A DNA stretch of 64,000 nt from Venturia oleaginea. Its lineage: Eukaryota > Ascomycota > Dothideomycetes > Venturiales > Venturiaceae. The stretch is from positions 243,680 to 307,679 of the forward strand of contig JABMLP010000032.1 in the NCBI GenBank assembly GCA_013176395.1, written 5' to 3'. Numbering within the stretch: the first letter of the stretch is position 1; each line of letters starts with the position of its first letter. Below, piece after piece: positions 1 through 9,304 of this stretch. Below the pieces are notes generated by a model. It made no database searches, was not told where the DNA came from, and saw only the letters and a program-made list of their open reading frames with translations. Both the position numbers and the translations under genes were made by a program.

Positions 1-364
1 AGCAACTGCTGCCATTCTGAAGACCCGTGATGGTATTCTCCGCGCCGCCGTGCCATCACCAATTGGCTCATGTGTGTTCCTCAATGACGTCTCCAAGCAA
101 GAGATGGACGCTGCTTTGCACAGACACAAGCAGATCATGAAGGAATATCCTCGCCAAGGCGCCGGCCTCGACGCGTTTGTCGACGCCAGCGATACTGGCG
201 AGGACGAGCACGATCACGTTATCGCCAAGAACCCGTTGAACGGCAAAGGCGCCAAGGAAACCAATGGCAGCAATGGTGTCAATGGTATCAAGAAGGATTC
301 CATCACCGAGATAGAGTGCGCCTCTAAGCTGGCCCAGCCACCAACCACAAAGGTGATGGCATAG
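1..364 (+). CDS. 3' end of an unrecognised protein-coding gene (partial)
   Basis: The reading frame is open from base 2 to a TAG at 362-364, so the window cuts into a gene that starts upstream; the first possible start here (a GTG at 50) is internal. About 120 residues are visible: a compact first half that looks like the end of a folded domain, then an acidic, Asn/Gly/Lys-rich tail without obvious structure. A polyadenylation-like AATAAA follows at about 419-424. I do not recognise the family. Confidence is for it being the end of a real gene. Confidence 0.6.
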   Translation, partial: ATAAILKTRDGILRAAVPSPIGSCVFLNDVSKQEMDAALHRHKQIMKEYPRQGAGLDAFVDASDTGEDEHDHVIAKNPLNGKGAKETNGSNGVNGIKKDSITEIECASKLAQPPTTKVMA

Positions 365-1027
365 TATTCAGATATACTCGTCAAACACGCAAGCATGTAT
401 TTTGTAGACATAGACGCAAATAAAAGTTATAGATTTATATTCTCTCGTGGTTACCAAGTCATTGAAGCATAAGCATATCGACATAAGAACAGCAGTTTCA
501 TATTTGCCATTTCCTTTTTGAATTTATTTTCCTTCTTTCTGTCGTTTTGAATCGCGTCTCATTGATCAACAGACTGAATGCGTTTCACATAGCGAATTTT
601 TTGCTCATTGTTTTGTTTTTCCCCTGTCCTCGGTACTCTCGGCCCTGTTTTACGTTTCCGGCTTGATGAAATATGGGAATCCGGTAGAGTATCTAAGTGA
701 ACTGAATGGGGGAGTTTGGGAAATAATATAAGTGAATGCTTTGGAGGATAGAAGACGGCCATACCCCGATCGTATCCTATATTTCGAGTCGTGAATATAG
801 AACTCTATTCGATCTAAATGGTATCACGAATTTCCGAACCACGAGATTGAGAAATGGACCGCTATAAGGAAGGCTCTAAAACTCCCACACCTAGGATAGC
901 CAAACAGTCCGCGGCGAGGACGAGTATAGCTAAAGCGACTTAACTCGGCGGAAAACGAATCAGTCGCTGGTAGATAGGAGTGGGTAGATATCTTCTTCTA
1001 TCTACCTTACCTTATAGCCCGTTGTTC
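365..1027. other. Intergenic, no gene seen
   Basis: AT-rich 3' flank of the preceding gene with an AATAAA signal near 419. No reading frame with coding character and no repeat that I could tie to another place in the window. Confidence 0.5.
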
Positions 1028-1061
1028 CGATCACCCAACCCGTCAGATCACCCAACCGGTC
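1028..1061 (+). repeat. Left terminal inverted repeat of the pogo-like element
   Basis: 34 bp identical to the reverse complement of 2208-2241. Inside it the 12-mer GATCACCCAACC occurs twice, 17 bp apart, a layout that suits a pair of transposase binding sites. Confidence 0.9.
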
Positions 1062-1088
1062 CAAATTTCTTGGCACGACCATCTAATA

Positions 1089-2168
1089 TTACGACTCTTT
1101 AATTTCATCGCTATTAACAATAGATTCTAAGTCCGTCGTGCTGCCATCTGATTCAGAAGATATCTCGATATCTCTTTTACAAGTTCGCGCATTATGCCCA
1201 GTTGCGCCGCAGTTCCCACAGCGCCATTAAGTTGGTCGGGCTGTTTTCGATCCCTGAGGCGCTACAGACGCCTCTGCAGCTACCTGCGCTGCTGCAGTCC
1301 CATACTCTATAGTACCACCTTGCTGGATCCACTTCCTTTTGCGCCATTTTCGCTTCGTCGCCTTTGTATGCGCGTCAAAGTGCTTCAACCACTCAAGACC
1401 CAGCGCGTTGTTTGTCCAGCCGTTCTCAGAGACTGAAAGCTTCCAATTGCGCGGTATATCTGCCTCCTCATACCACGTAGAGATGTGAACTCGTCCTTTG
1501 TAGATAATGAATGGCGGGGTCGCATACCCAGCTGCGCAAATGCTCTGAATAACCGTAACCCATTCGCGATCGCCCGGCTGAATGAGTTCAGGCCTTGTAC
1601 GTCTCTCAGAGGCTGTAACGACCTTCATTGACCCAATAATACCCATCTGGAAGCCAATCTCGTCAAAGTTGTGCGTATCCTCGTCGTGGATGCCGTACTT
1701 TGCCTTGGTGTCTGCAACGAGCTTGAACCACGTGCCAATAATCTCTGGATCTTCCTGTAGTATCCTCTGCCTATCCTCGGCTCGATTGAAGGCTGTTTTG
1801 AGCTCACCTGAGCGCTTTACGAACCTCTCAGCCCACTTTTTGCCTACTGGCTCTCCACCGCGTATACCCAACAATTTATCCGCCATATCTGCCACCTCAC
1901 ACAGCCGGGGCGCAAATCTTCGCGAATCGAGGTCGAGGGTATATCGGACAAGCGTTTGCTCTTCGTTAAGGGTAAGTTTCCGACCGTTTGGTGGTCTTTC
2001 GAGGATAAATGGGACTCCTCTGACGCGATCGGAGAGGGTTTGTTGTTTAACGTTGAAGGCGCTCGCAGCAGCCCGTTGGCTTCGGAGTTGGCCGGTATTC
2101 AAAGCTTGGATTGCAAGCTGAATTCTCCCTTCTTGTTGGAGTAGTAACTCATTACGTTGTTGAGACAT
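1089..2168 (-). pseudogene. pogo/Fot1-like transposase, deleted and with a premature stop
   Basis: Starts at ATG 2168 with an HTH psq/CENP-B type DNA-binding region (residues about 10-110) and runs into a DDE_1 domain: the first acidic residue sits in NFDEIGFQMG. The frame then jumps from GLEWLKHFDAHTKA directly to a basic C-terminal part, so the segments that carry the second and third catalytic Asp are gone. A TAA at 1227-1229 interrupts the frame; beyond it, in frame, is a CCHC zinc knuckle (CGNCGATGHNARTC) and a short acidic tail ending at 1089. It cannot be catalytically active. Both the inverted repeats and the family order (DNA binding, DDE, zinc knuckle) support the assignment. Confidence 0.85.
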
Positions 2169-2207
2169 AGTAGAATAAGAAGAGTAGTCGGGGTCTTGGC
2201 AAATTTT

Positions 2208-2241
2208 GACCGGTTGGGTGATCTGACGGGTTGGGTGATCG
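2208..2241 (-). repeat. Right terminal inverted repeat of the pogo-like element
   Basis: Exact inverted copy of 1028-1061, including the duplicated 12-mer. Similarity fades just inside the repeat. Confidence 0.9.
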
Positions 2242-3095
2242 AATACGTTATCTATATAATTTTCCTCATCAGAAAGGACATGTTATTACGAGCCCCTCTT
2301 AAAACCTCAGTATTAACTCTGTAATCCGATATAACCTTTACTAGGAGAAAAGCGCCAAGACCCTTTAGTATCCATTCCGAAGCCTAAATAACGCCTTTCC
2401 GCCTAACGGGAAGGCGAATATCTTAATGCGGGAAGTCTCGCGGCGGGAATAACGAAAGTCTGTAGATTGCTTTACCTCTAATCGCCCTAGCCGGGCAATG
2501 TTATGTGGGCAGTTGAGTTGGCCTATCTATACCTCGACTTGTTTAAAATGGTAACACACACAAATGAAGATAAATTCAATGAGTGACTGCATGGCCCTCA
2601 AACTGAGTGGAAATGAGGGCTCTATATATACAAGAGAATGTACTAAAGTAAGGATAGAGGACTTGAAGATCCTATAAAGAATCTGCCCAAAATACGAGGC
2701 TAAACGGGGGCTTAAGGCCTCCAGCGATATAGCCCTATTGCGTGATTGCAACACGACTCCTCCTTTTCCTGCTGCTACCCCTCCTGGTGTTACGGGGAAC
2801 TCGTTCCTCAACACAGTTGATTATGTCAAGACCTTCTTGACACCTGTGTTCTCTTGTTCTGGTCCGCGGGTTTGGGGTAAGGGCAATATCAGTCTGGAAG
2901 TACTTACCTCAAGTACCTTCCCTTGCTCAGGTTCTTTGGAGGCTCACTAGATCCTAGCCGTCCGATGTATCTCCCAATTCAATTGTCGTCTAACCGATTT
3001 GATCCTCAGATCAATCCTGAACGCTTGTCGGTTAGTATGAAGGTTGGGGGTGGGCTTGCTTCGTGTGCATATGACTTGTGCTTGATTGTATCTAA
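2242..3095. other. No gene seen
   Basis: Mixed sequence with several short open frames in both directions but none with recognisable protein features. Its minus strand lies downstream of the LTR-like stretch at 3096-3395 and may be retroelement leader, which I cannot prove. Confidence 0.35.
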
Positions 3096-3395
3096 GTAAA
3101 AGGTCGTTACTGTAGTAGGTTGAAGAAGCTCCTATGTGAGAAACATAACATGAGATAACCACGAAGAGAGAAAGGAAAGTCCGTCCAACGTCCTCCCTAT
3201 ATACCCTTCTGGTTCTGGGTGCCAAGGTGTATTCCCACACTTCCCACACAGTGGGCAATGCCAAGTGCTGTGGGAACTGTGGGAATATCACGTGACTCCT
3301 GCATGTACTATTCTCTCTTAGGACTGACCTGGTTGCACCAGTCCCCTCTTGTGCGCCCAACGGATTCCACTCCACATCAGTCCTAACAACAACTT
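3096..3395 (-). other. LTR-like promoter remnant
   Basis: Read on the minus strand this begins TGTTGTTAGGACTG, carries a TATA-like GGGTATATAGGG about 190 bases in, and then a pyrimidine-rich leader, the usual architecture of a fungal LTR. I could not find a second copy, a matching terminal CA end or a primer-binding site, so a solo LTR is only a possibility. Confidence 0.3.
3231..3286. repeat. Perfect-looking hairpin (inverted repeat with palindromic loop)
   Basis: Arms of about 19 bases built from the 5-mer TCCCA/TGGGA pattern flank a 16-base centre that is itself nearly palindromic. It lies just upstream of the TATA-like motif of the LTR-like stretch. Confidence 0.7.
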
Positions 3396-3810
3396 CTTGT
3401 TATCCAACCATCCTCTGCAGGTCCCGTTGTCCCTGCTCTTCGGTCTTGAGGTGATCTGTAACAAGCTACTTGTTGTAGTAGAATTCTACTTAAAATAAAG
3501 AAGAAGATGAAGAAGAAGTCTAAGTTCTCCTTTCTTCTTGTTCTATTGTTTTTTGTATCTATGATACATAAGGTCAAGAGGCGCGCATGTATTTATGTTC
3601 ATTAGAATTCCATTCTCTAGAAGATTCCGTAAGCCACCTCGACATTTCTTAGTAATCAACCAAAGGGCAAAAACATTCCAGACTCTTCTACGAGGGTCTT
3701 CTGGCTACAATGTTCGTTCGTGCGCAAAAAAGCGGAAGCTAGAGGTGGACGCTACTGTAACAGCCACAAGTTTAGTAAGATGTTTTGTGACTAAGTTAAC
3801 GTGTTTCACC
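3396..3810. other. No gene seen; low-complexity stretch
   Basis: Contains an AAG/GAA-rich run near 3495-3540 and otherwise no coding features. Confidence 0.4.
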
Positions 3811-3844
3811 ACTCACTTGGCCACCCCACTCACTTGGCCACCCC
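3811..3844 (+). repeat. 17-bp tandem duplication, possible transposon end
   Basis: Two exact copies of ACTCACTTGGCCACCCC back to back. The position, about 80 bases beyond the stop of the transposase pseudogene at 3924, parallels the duplicated motif inside the inverted repeat of the element at 1028-2241, so it may be the surviving terminal repeat. No inverted partner was found. Confidence 0.45.
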
Positions 3845-3923
3845 AACCACTAAATCTCAAGTCATCGTGCGATAAACCTCCCACCAATACAGCTTTTGTT
3901 AAATAATTCTAACAATACATTCT

Positions 3924-5355
3924 TTACGTATTTGGGCATCGATTAATCTTATGACCTTGAATACCGCAGCCACTACATGTTGGTAATGTTCGCTGTCGTA
4001 CGACGACTTCCTGATCTTGAACACTATCTCTAGAGCTATTTTCGCATCCCTCGATCAAGAACTGACCCTGTTGAGCTTGTAAAACGCCTCCATATTCAAC
4101 ATATCGTCTGCGATACTGTTGCTTCTGTTTTCGTCGTTGGTTCTCTGTACGAAGCTTCCTATTCTCTTCTGCAAGTATTACTGCTGAATTCATTGCGACT
4201 TGATATCCTTTGATGAGTTGACCAATTGCTTGACTACTTGGGCTCTGAGATTGGCGATGAAGAAGATTTCGGACGAGCTGAGCCTGCTGCTCAAGCTGAG
4301 CTATCTTACGAGGAGTTTCTGACGTCCACTGTGGCGCTACTCCATGGGGTGTACCTGGTGGTGAGGGCGTTTTGGTAACTGTAAGCGACGAAAGAACGCG
4401 CTGCGGGTCGTACGGAATAATTCTTGTCGCTTGAAAACCGCTCTTAATATTCTGCTCAGAGAAGATAGTAGGTCGGATGCTTGCATAGATTGATAGAAAG
4501 TCCTCTTTATCAATATGGTGGGTTCCCTGACGAACAAGCTCTTGAACTGCTTGACCGTAGGAGCGTTTCAAAGGCGAAAAACAGCTTACATCAAGCGGCT
4601 GAAGAAGATGAGATGTGTGTGGCGGCATACAGAGTGTGATAATGTTATTCGTACGTCAATATTCGTCAAAGTCTGGTGTTGCGTGACTGCTGTGGCCATC
4701 GAGGATAAGGAGGAGGTGGGTACCCTTCGTACGAGCTTCGGTATGAGTATTGAAGTGCTTGATCCACTCAAATCCAAGCTCATCAGTTGTCCAGCCATTA
4801 TTGCTGATAGCAATAACCCAATCGGCCGGTAACTGACGGTACCAGTTTGATTGATGTACTTTTCCAGGAAGGATAATAAACGGCGGAATTGCCCAGCCTG
4901 ACGCGTTGATTTCCTCAATCGCTGTTATCCATTCACGATTCCCTGGCTGTACAACAGTTGCTCGTCCGACTGTATCTGCGCTTGTAACCACCTTTGGGGT
5001 CGCGATAACCCCCATCATAAAGCCAATCGTCAAAATTATATATATCCTCCGTAAGGATGCCGTACGACAGACGCGTCTCTTCAACACGCTGAAACCACGC
5101 GTTGATTGTCGCTGGATCTTCGCATTTTGCACGCTGTGAATGGAATTTACGATTTCACTTCGTACAAAGCTCCGGCTGAGCGTTGATGAAGCGGGATACC
5201 CAGTTCTTCCCGACTAATGACGGTGCAGCAAAGATTGAGGGCTGAATACGTACAGATTGATTCGCTCCTTTTTCTCGGCTTGAGTTGTAGTTGTAGTTGC
5301 GCAAGCGATGCGACTTTGAGAGTCTGTATAAGCGGTACGACTTTGAGGATTGCAC
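3924..5355 (-). pseudogene. Second pogo-like transposase, pseudogene with zinc knuckle
   Basis: Minus-strand frames assemble into most of a DDE_1 transposase. From the N-terminal side: GKNWVSRFI (end of the CENP-B type DNA-binding part), an in-frame TGA, a helical linker, then NFDD where a small deletion shifts the frame at the first catalytic Asp; next the 4656-5132 frame with LLLILDGHSSH (second Asp); an in-frame TGA near 4653; then 3924-4628 with LLQPLDV (third acidic position), a long coiled C-terminal region and a CCHC knuckle (CSGCGIQGHKINRC). The HTH start is missing. It is related to, but clearly diverged from, the element at 1028-2241. Confidence 0.85.
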
Positions 5356-5456
5356 AAGCGATGCGACTTTGAGAGGTCTCGATAGAGAGAGAATATGTAT
5401 TCTTCTTCCGCCCTAGATTCGAGCGAGGAGAGGTTGTTTTATGCTTGCAAGGCAGA

Positions 5457-5840
5457 GGAATTAAAACCCGTAGAAGAATGGTCGTTTTGTACGCAATGTA
5501 AGGGACTTGAAACCCGAAGAAGAATGGTCGTTTTGTACGCAATGTAAGGGACTTGAAACCCGAAGAAGAATGGTCGTTTTGTACGCAAGGTAAGGGACTT
5601 GAAACCCGTAGATTTGTTTGTAGGTATTGAAACCCGTAGAGGAACGGTCGTTTAGTACGCAATGTAAGGGACTTGAAACCCGTAGATTTGTATGTAGGAA
5701 TTGAAACCCGTGGGTATTGAAACCCGTAGAGGAATGGTCGTTTAGTACGTAATGTAAGGTACTTGAAACCCGCAGATTTGTATGTAGGAATTGAAACCCG
5801 TAGATTCGTATGTGGGAATTGAAACCCGTAGAAGAATGGT
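5457..5840. repeat. Minisatellite built from two interleaved units
   Basis: Every unit starts with TTGAAACCCG. Long units of about 46 bp carry GAATGGTCGTTTTGTACGC; short units of about 28 bp carry AGATTTGTATGTAGGAA. Roughly ten units occur in mixed order with few substitutions. It sits between two broken transposons. Confidence 0.85.
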
Positions 5841-5998
5841 CTTGATAAGGCGTAGGCTTCTGAACTTTACATCAAACCAGATAGGTCAAAGAAGTGGTCT
5901 CGAAGCGGCAAACGTGAGCTGGATCAAAGCTAGGCTTGGTACATAGAGAGCGCGTCTTAGACCGTAGGTAATGAGAGAGAAAGCTGGGCCTGGATTGA

Positions 5999-7876
5999 TT
6001 AATAGATGTGGTTGAGATGGGGACTTGATGATGATGAGTGATAGGTTGGCGGCGCTTGATGGATTCGTCGGCGTGAAAGGTTGAGGTACGAATGATGCGA
6101 CCGTTTTTCAAGCAAGACTTTGTAGATGCTGTGGCCATCGAAGCCAACGATTTTGCCTGCTAGCGAGCGATCTTTGAAGCCTTTGGTCTTCTTTGTGATG
6201 GCCCAGCCGTTGCTACCAAAGATGAGCATGTTGGAGACTGAGGGAGCAATAGAGGTCCAAGCCTCAAAGATGGTCATTGCAAGGCTGGAATGAGGTCCCA
6301 AGACGCGTACAAAGTTGGCGAAGGCATATGCGAGAGGCCAATACTTGGTAGGAAGTTGTGAGGCAATCATCATGGGGTTTTCCATTGACAAGATGACGCC
6401 GTTGAAGCGCTCGGATCGAGGGTTCTGCTCAGGATTGTATGGAGTCGTGCAGTGGTGAGTAATGCCTTGAGAAAGGAGGACAGCTTCATCTGCTGCTTTG
6501 ACGTATTCTCCTCCATTGTCAGTCTGGTAGAAATGAATTTGCATCGTGGGTGAGCTTGAATTGCTGGAAGAGAGCAAACACCTCATCTTTATGCTTCATG
6601 AAATGGACCTCAGAATAGCCAGTATAGTCATCAATGAAGCTGACAACCCATAGTTCTCCGCGAAAACCACGCGTTGGGTAGGGCCCAGTGACGTCTGAAT
6701 GAATTAGATCGAGTTTGAAGCGCCCTCTCATGATGTGACCAGTGTGAGGTGTCCTCTTCATCTTCCCAAGCATGCAGGCTTCGCATGGAGGTTGGCGATC
6801 GATAGGTCTTGAGAGATCCATTCCTGTCACCATCTTTTCGAGAGCGCGAATGCGTGGAGGACTGATGTGTGCAAGCCTTTCATGCCAGAGTTGTAATGTA
6901 TCTGAATTGATGGCTGCAAAAAATACGGGTTGACGGCGAAGATGGAGAGGGAAGACGCCATTGACGCGACCGGTGGTGAATGTGAACTTGTCTGGGATAC
7001 AGATTTTGAGGCCTGATGTGTCAACTGAGAAGTTGACGCCTTTGGAGAAGAGTTGGTCAAAGGATAGCAGATTAACACCTGCCTCAGGGCAATGTTCGAC
7101 TCCATGAAAGTCACAGGGTGAAATGAGCCTTTGGTGGTGGTAGCCCAGAGTTTGACTATGCCTGTACGGATGACTTTTGCTGTAGAGCCAGAGAGACCGC
7201 TGAATGGACGCTGTTGAGATGGAAGAAGGGCGCGATATTCGACAAATGCAGAGCGATCCCAGGTAAGGTGACGGCCGCATGCGCTGTCAAGTAGCCATTG
7301 GTGAAGAAGGTCAGTCCAAGGGAAGTCCTCTCGAGCCATCAAGGCGGTAACTTTCTTGGCATCTGGCTTCTTGGTGTCTTCGGTATCAGCGAGAGGTCTA
7401 TTCTGTTGATTCTGGTTGCCTTTCTGATTGCGAAAGCATTCGTGCTTGGTGTGGAATGCGCAGTTGCATTTGGTGCAGTAAGATGCGTGGATTTTGACTG
7501 CATCGCCGATGACTTCTTCGCTGTACACGCCTTTTCGCACAAAGGTAGTTTGAATGGAACGAATAGAGGGTTGAATGACCATTGCAGCGACTGTAGAGTG
7601 GGTATTAAGATGACTACGCTCCTCGTTCCTGACGCGATGAATGGTTTCTTCAGAGGAGATTGGGTCATTCTTTTCAGTCTTGAGGATGTTGGCGATCTGA
7701 TTGAAGGTACTGATAAAGGTATCGAAGGCAGGGCCAAGGTTACCTACGTCATGTTGGACGATAAAGGGTACTGGAAGCACGACGTCTGAGTTGAGTTCGT
7801 CGAAGGCGCGGATAATACGTCTGAAGTCTTCGGTGTAGGAAAGAAGGTCTGGAGAGTTCGAATATGAGAGGTTGTT
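5999..7876 (-). pseudogene. copia pol fragment: protease, GAG-pre-integrase, integrase
   Basis: Overlapping minus-strand frames show, in order, a Cys/His-rich gag end, a protease core (LLDSACGRHLT, where copia proteases have D-S/T-G/A), a GAG-pre-integrase motif (LWHERLAHISPPRI ... CEACMLGKMKRTPH), the integrase core (DLIHSDVTGP, FIDDYTGYSEV, DNGGEYV and the NPRSERFN region that holds the Glu) and a diverged C-terminal part. Frame changes fall near 7280, 6830-6540 and elsewhere. Reverse transcriptase and RNase H are absent. Confidence 0.8.
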
Positions 7877-8266
7877 CTATTCCCTGCATAGTTCTGCGAA
7901 TGTGCCGGCGCCCTGAGGTCTGAATCTCTTGAGCAGCTCATCGCAGAGCTTCTTGACAGTGTCAAACTTAGGATCCTTCACCCGGGACTTAGCTTCTGTT
8001 CCGAGACGCGTGCGAAGGGCGGAGAGAGCAAGTCTTTGTGATTTCTTCCATACGACCGATAAGTCTAGGGTTGTAGAGTTTCGAGTAGTGACGCCTTCGA
8101 CGGTAAGAGGTAGGATGGGATTGTCAAGGATAAGTTCGAAATCCTGGTGGAGAAGGTAGGTGTCCGCCAGTTCAATCCATGTAGTGACCGAGTAACCATC
8201 CTGAAGTATTGGTATGTCTTTGAATTTGAAGGATCCAGAGCTGGATCCGGCTTGAGTTTCAGCCAT
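7877..8266 (-). CDS. copia gag (N-terminal part)
   Basis: ATG 8266 (MAETQAGSSSGSFKF) was preferred over an upstream in-frame ATG at 8317 because fungal copia gag proteins usually begin with a short Ser/Gly-rich stretch. The text matches the UBN2/gag-polypeptide pattern (helical, W-x-x-SQR, LRTRLG, FDTVKKLCDELLKRF). It ends at a stop at 7877, after which coding potential continues in other frames, so gag is cut short by a frame change. Confidence 0.7.
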   Translation of the reverse strand: MAETQAGSSSGSFKFKDIPILQDGYSVTTWIELADTYLLHQDFELILDNPILPLTVEGVTTRNSTTLDLSVVWKKSQRLALSALRTRLGTEAKSRVKDPKFDTVKKLCDELLKRFRPQGAGTFAELCRE

Positions 8267-8465
8267 GAGTGTAGATTGAGAATATGAAGACTTAGTGATT
8301 GTATCGCATCGTCGCATTCGAGGAGATTTGGCTTAAGTTTCAGCCATGAGTGCATGTCTGCTCACCGTCCTAGCGGGTCACGGAGACATGATGGAGAGAT
8401 CTGGCTTAAATTTCAGCATTGATTGCATGCCTGCTCACCGTCCTAGCGGGTCACGGAGACATGAT
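8246..8465. repeat. Imperfect tandem repeats in the copia leader
   Basis: GGCTTAAGTTTCAGCC-like blocks occur at about 8249, 8329 and 8402, and the roughly 38-base stretch CTGCTCACCGTCCTAGCGGG plus flanks occurs twice (about 8350-8392 and 8426-8465). The gag ATG at 8266 lies in one of the repeat blocks. Confidence 0.75.
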
Positions 8466-8755
8466 CGAAGACCACTTAGCTAATGCAAGGATTTGTATGA
8501 GCGATAGGAACTGTACGGGTGATGTTTCTGACGTGTAGGGGAGCGAGAGACCTGAGAAGCGGCGTGAACAGGGCTTGTAGTAACTAGAAGCGCAATTGAC
8601 GAGGTTCTGAGATTTGTCGTGTGCCTTGACGCGAGAGAGATCAGCGGGAGGGTTCGAATGGGTCATAGAAAGCCGTTGGCCGCGTGGTGATTCAACACCA
8701 AGGAATCTGCTTTGCGTGGTAGGGTAAACTATATATAGGCACAGCGGTAGTGCAA

Positions 8756-8771
8756 GCCCGGGCTCATAACC
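8756..8771 (-). promoter_or_regulatory. Primer-binding site complementary to initiator tRNA-Met anticodon stem-loop
   Basis: Directly after the LTR CA end the minus strand reads GGTTATGAGCCCGGGC. GGTTATGAGCCC is the complement of the GGGCTCATAACC anticodon stem-loop of eukaryotic initiator tRNA-Met. Copia-type elements such as Ty5 and Drosophila copia prime from this internal tRNA segment. Confidence 0.7.
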
Positions 8772-8873
8772 TGTCAAAAGGTAGATGAAGCAGACTGATT
8801 TTTGAATTGAGAGGCTGAGGGCCTCGTATATATATACACAATGTGTCTCGTGCACAGACCAATTCATTTGACA
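8772..8873 (-). repeat. 5' LTR of the copia element (102 bp)
   Basis: On the minus strand it begins TGTCAAA and ends TTTGACA, a 7-bp terminal inverted repeat with TG...CA ends, and has a TATATATATA box. It is short for an LTR, but it is followed at once by a credible primer-binding site. Confidence 0.65.
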
Positions 8874-9043
8874 CTCGCCTTCACCTTCGCCAAGTGGCAG
8901 CGATCGTAATAGGAGCTCTAGGTCAAAGTCAGTGAAGCCTTCGAAGTTATTACTGCAAAAGATAGCCCTCCAAAACGCTGCCAACGCGAAGGATACGGGG
9001 TTCCGTCAACTCGCCGCTGCCCTCGTTCAACCAAGTGTACGTG
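8874..9043. other. Short spacer between copia LTR and CACTA element
   Basis: Unremarkable sequence; no gene. Confidence 0.4.
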
Positions 9044-9054
9044 CACTACGGTCA
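9044..9054 (+). repeat. CACTA left terminal inverted repeat
   Basis: CACTACGGTCA, matched by 12902-12912. Four TTACAAT-type sub-terminal motifs follow within 170 bases. Confidence 0.85.
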
Positions 9055-9304
9055 TAGAATTTTGTAGATTACAACGATTTTAGGTGTATTTTACATCTAG
9101 ATTCCCGTGGCCGATTTCACCCTTTTTTGGTGTAATTTACAATGGAATCTCCGTTTTTTGGTGCACGTTTCTTGTTACAATGCACAAGAAAATCCCGTAG
9201 ATTACAATCCGTTCAAAAAGCAATATATTCTCGTTATCTCGGCGAGATTGCCGTGTCACTCATCACCACTAAATATAGTGTAATATAGCTAATAAACAGT
9301 GATT

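Larger units (their letters stand above)
1028..2241 (-). mobile_element. Internally deleted pogo/Fot1-like DNA transposon
   Basis: A 1.2-kb unit bounded by perfect 34-bp terminal inverted repeats (1028-1061 and 2208-2241) and containing a decayed transposase on the minus strand. Full elements of this group are usually near 2 kb; the missing part corresponds to the middle of the DDE domain. A flanking TA target duplication is not obvious, so the exact ends may be off by a few bases. Confidence 0.85.
5870..8873 (-). mobile_element. Ty1/copia retrotransposon, 3'-truncated
   Basis: Order on the minus strand: short LTR (8772-8873), primer-binding site, leader with repeats, gag, protease, GAG-pre-integrase and integrase. 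It then stops near 5870 with no reverse transcriptase, RNase H or second LTR. Several frames are broken, so it is a dead copy. Confidence 0.85.

Noticed and set aside
2947..3375. 142-residue minus-strand protein
   Set aside because: Overlaps the LTR-like promoter stretch and the hairpin; residues reflect repeats, no domain.
5457..5840. CRISPR-like array (regularly repeated TTGAAACCCG blocks)
   Set aside because: Units are near-identical including the would-be spacers, unit lengths alternate, there are no cas genes and the genome is eukaryotic. It is a minisatellite.
7298..7789. 163-residue plus-strand open frame
   Set aside because: Opposite-strand shadow of the copia gag-protease region.
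8451..8984. 177-residue minus-strand open frame
   Set aside because: It spans the copia leader, primer site and LTR including the TATA box, so it is noncoding.
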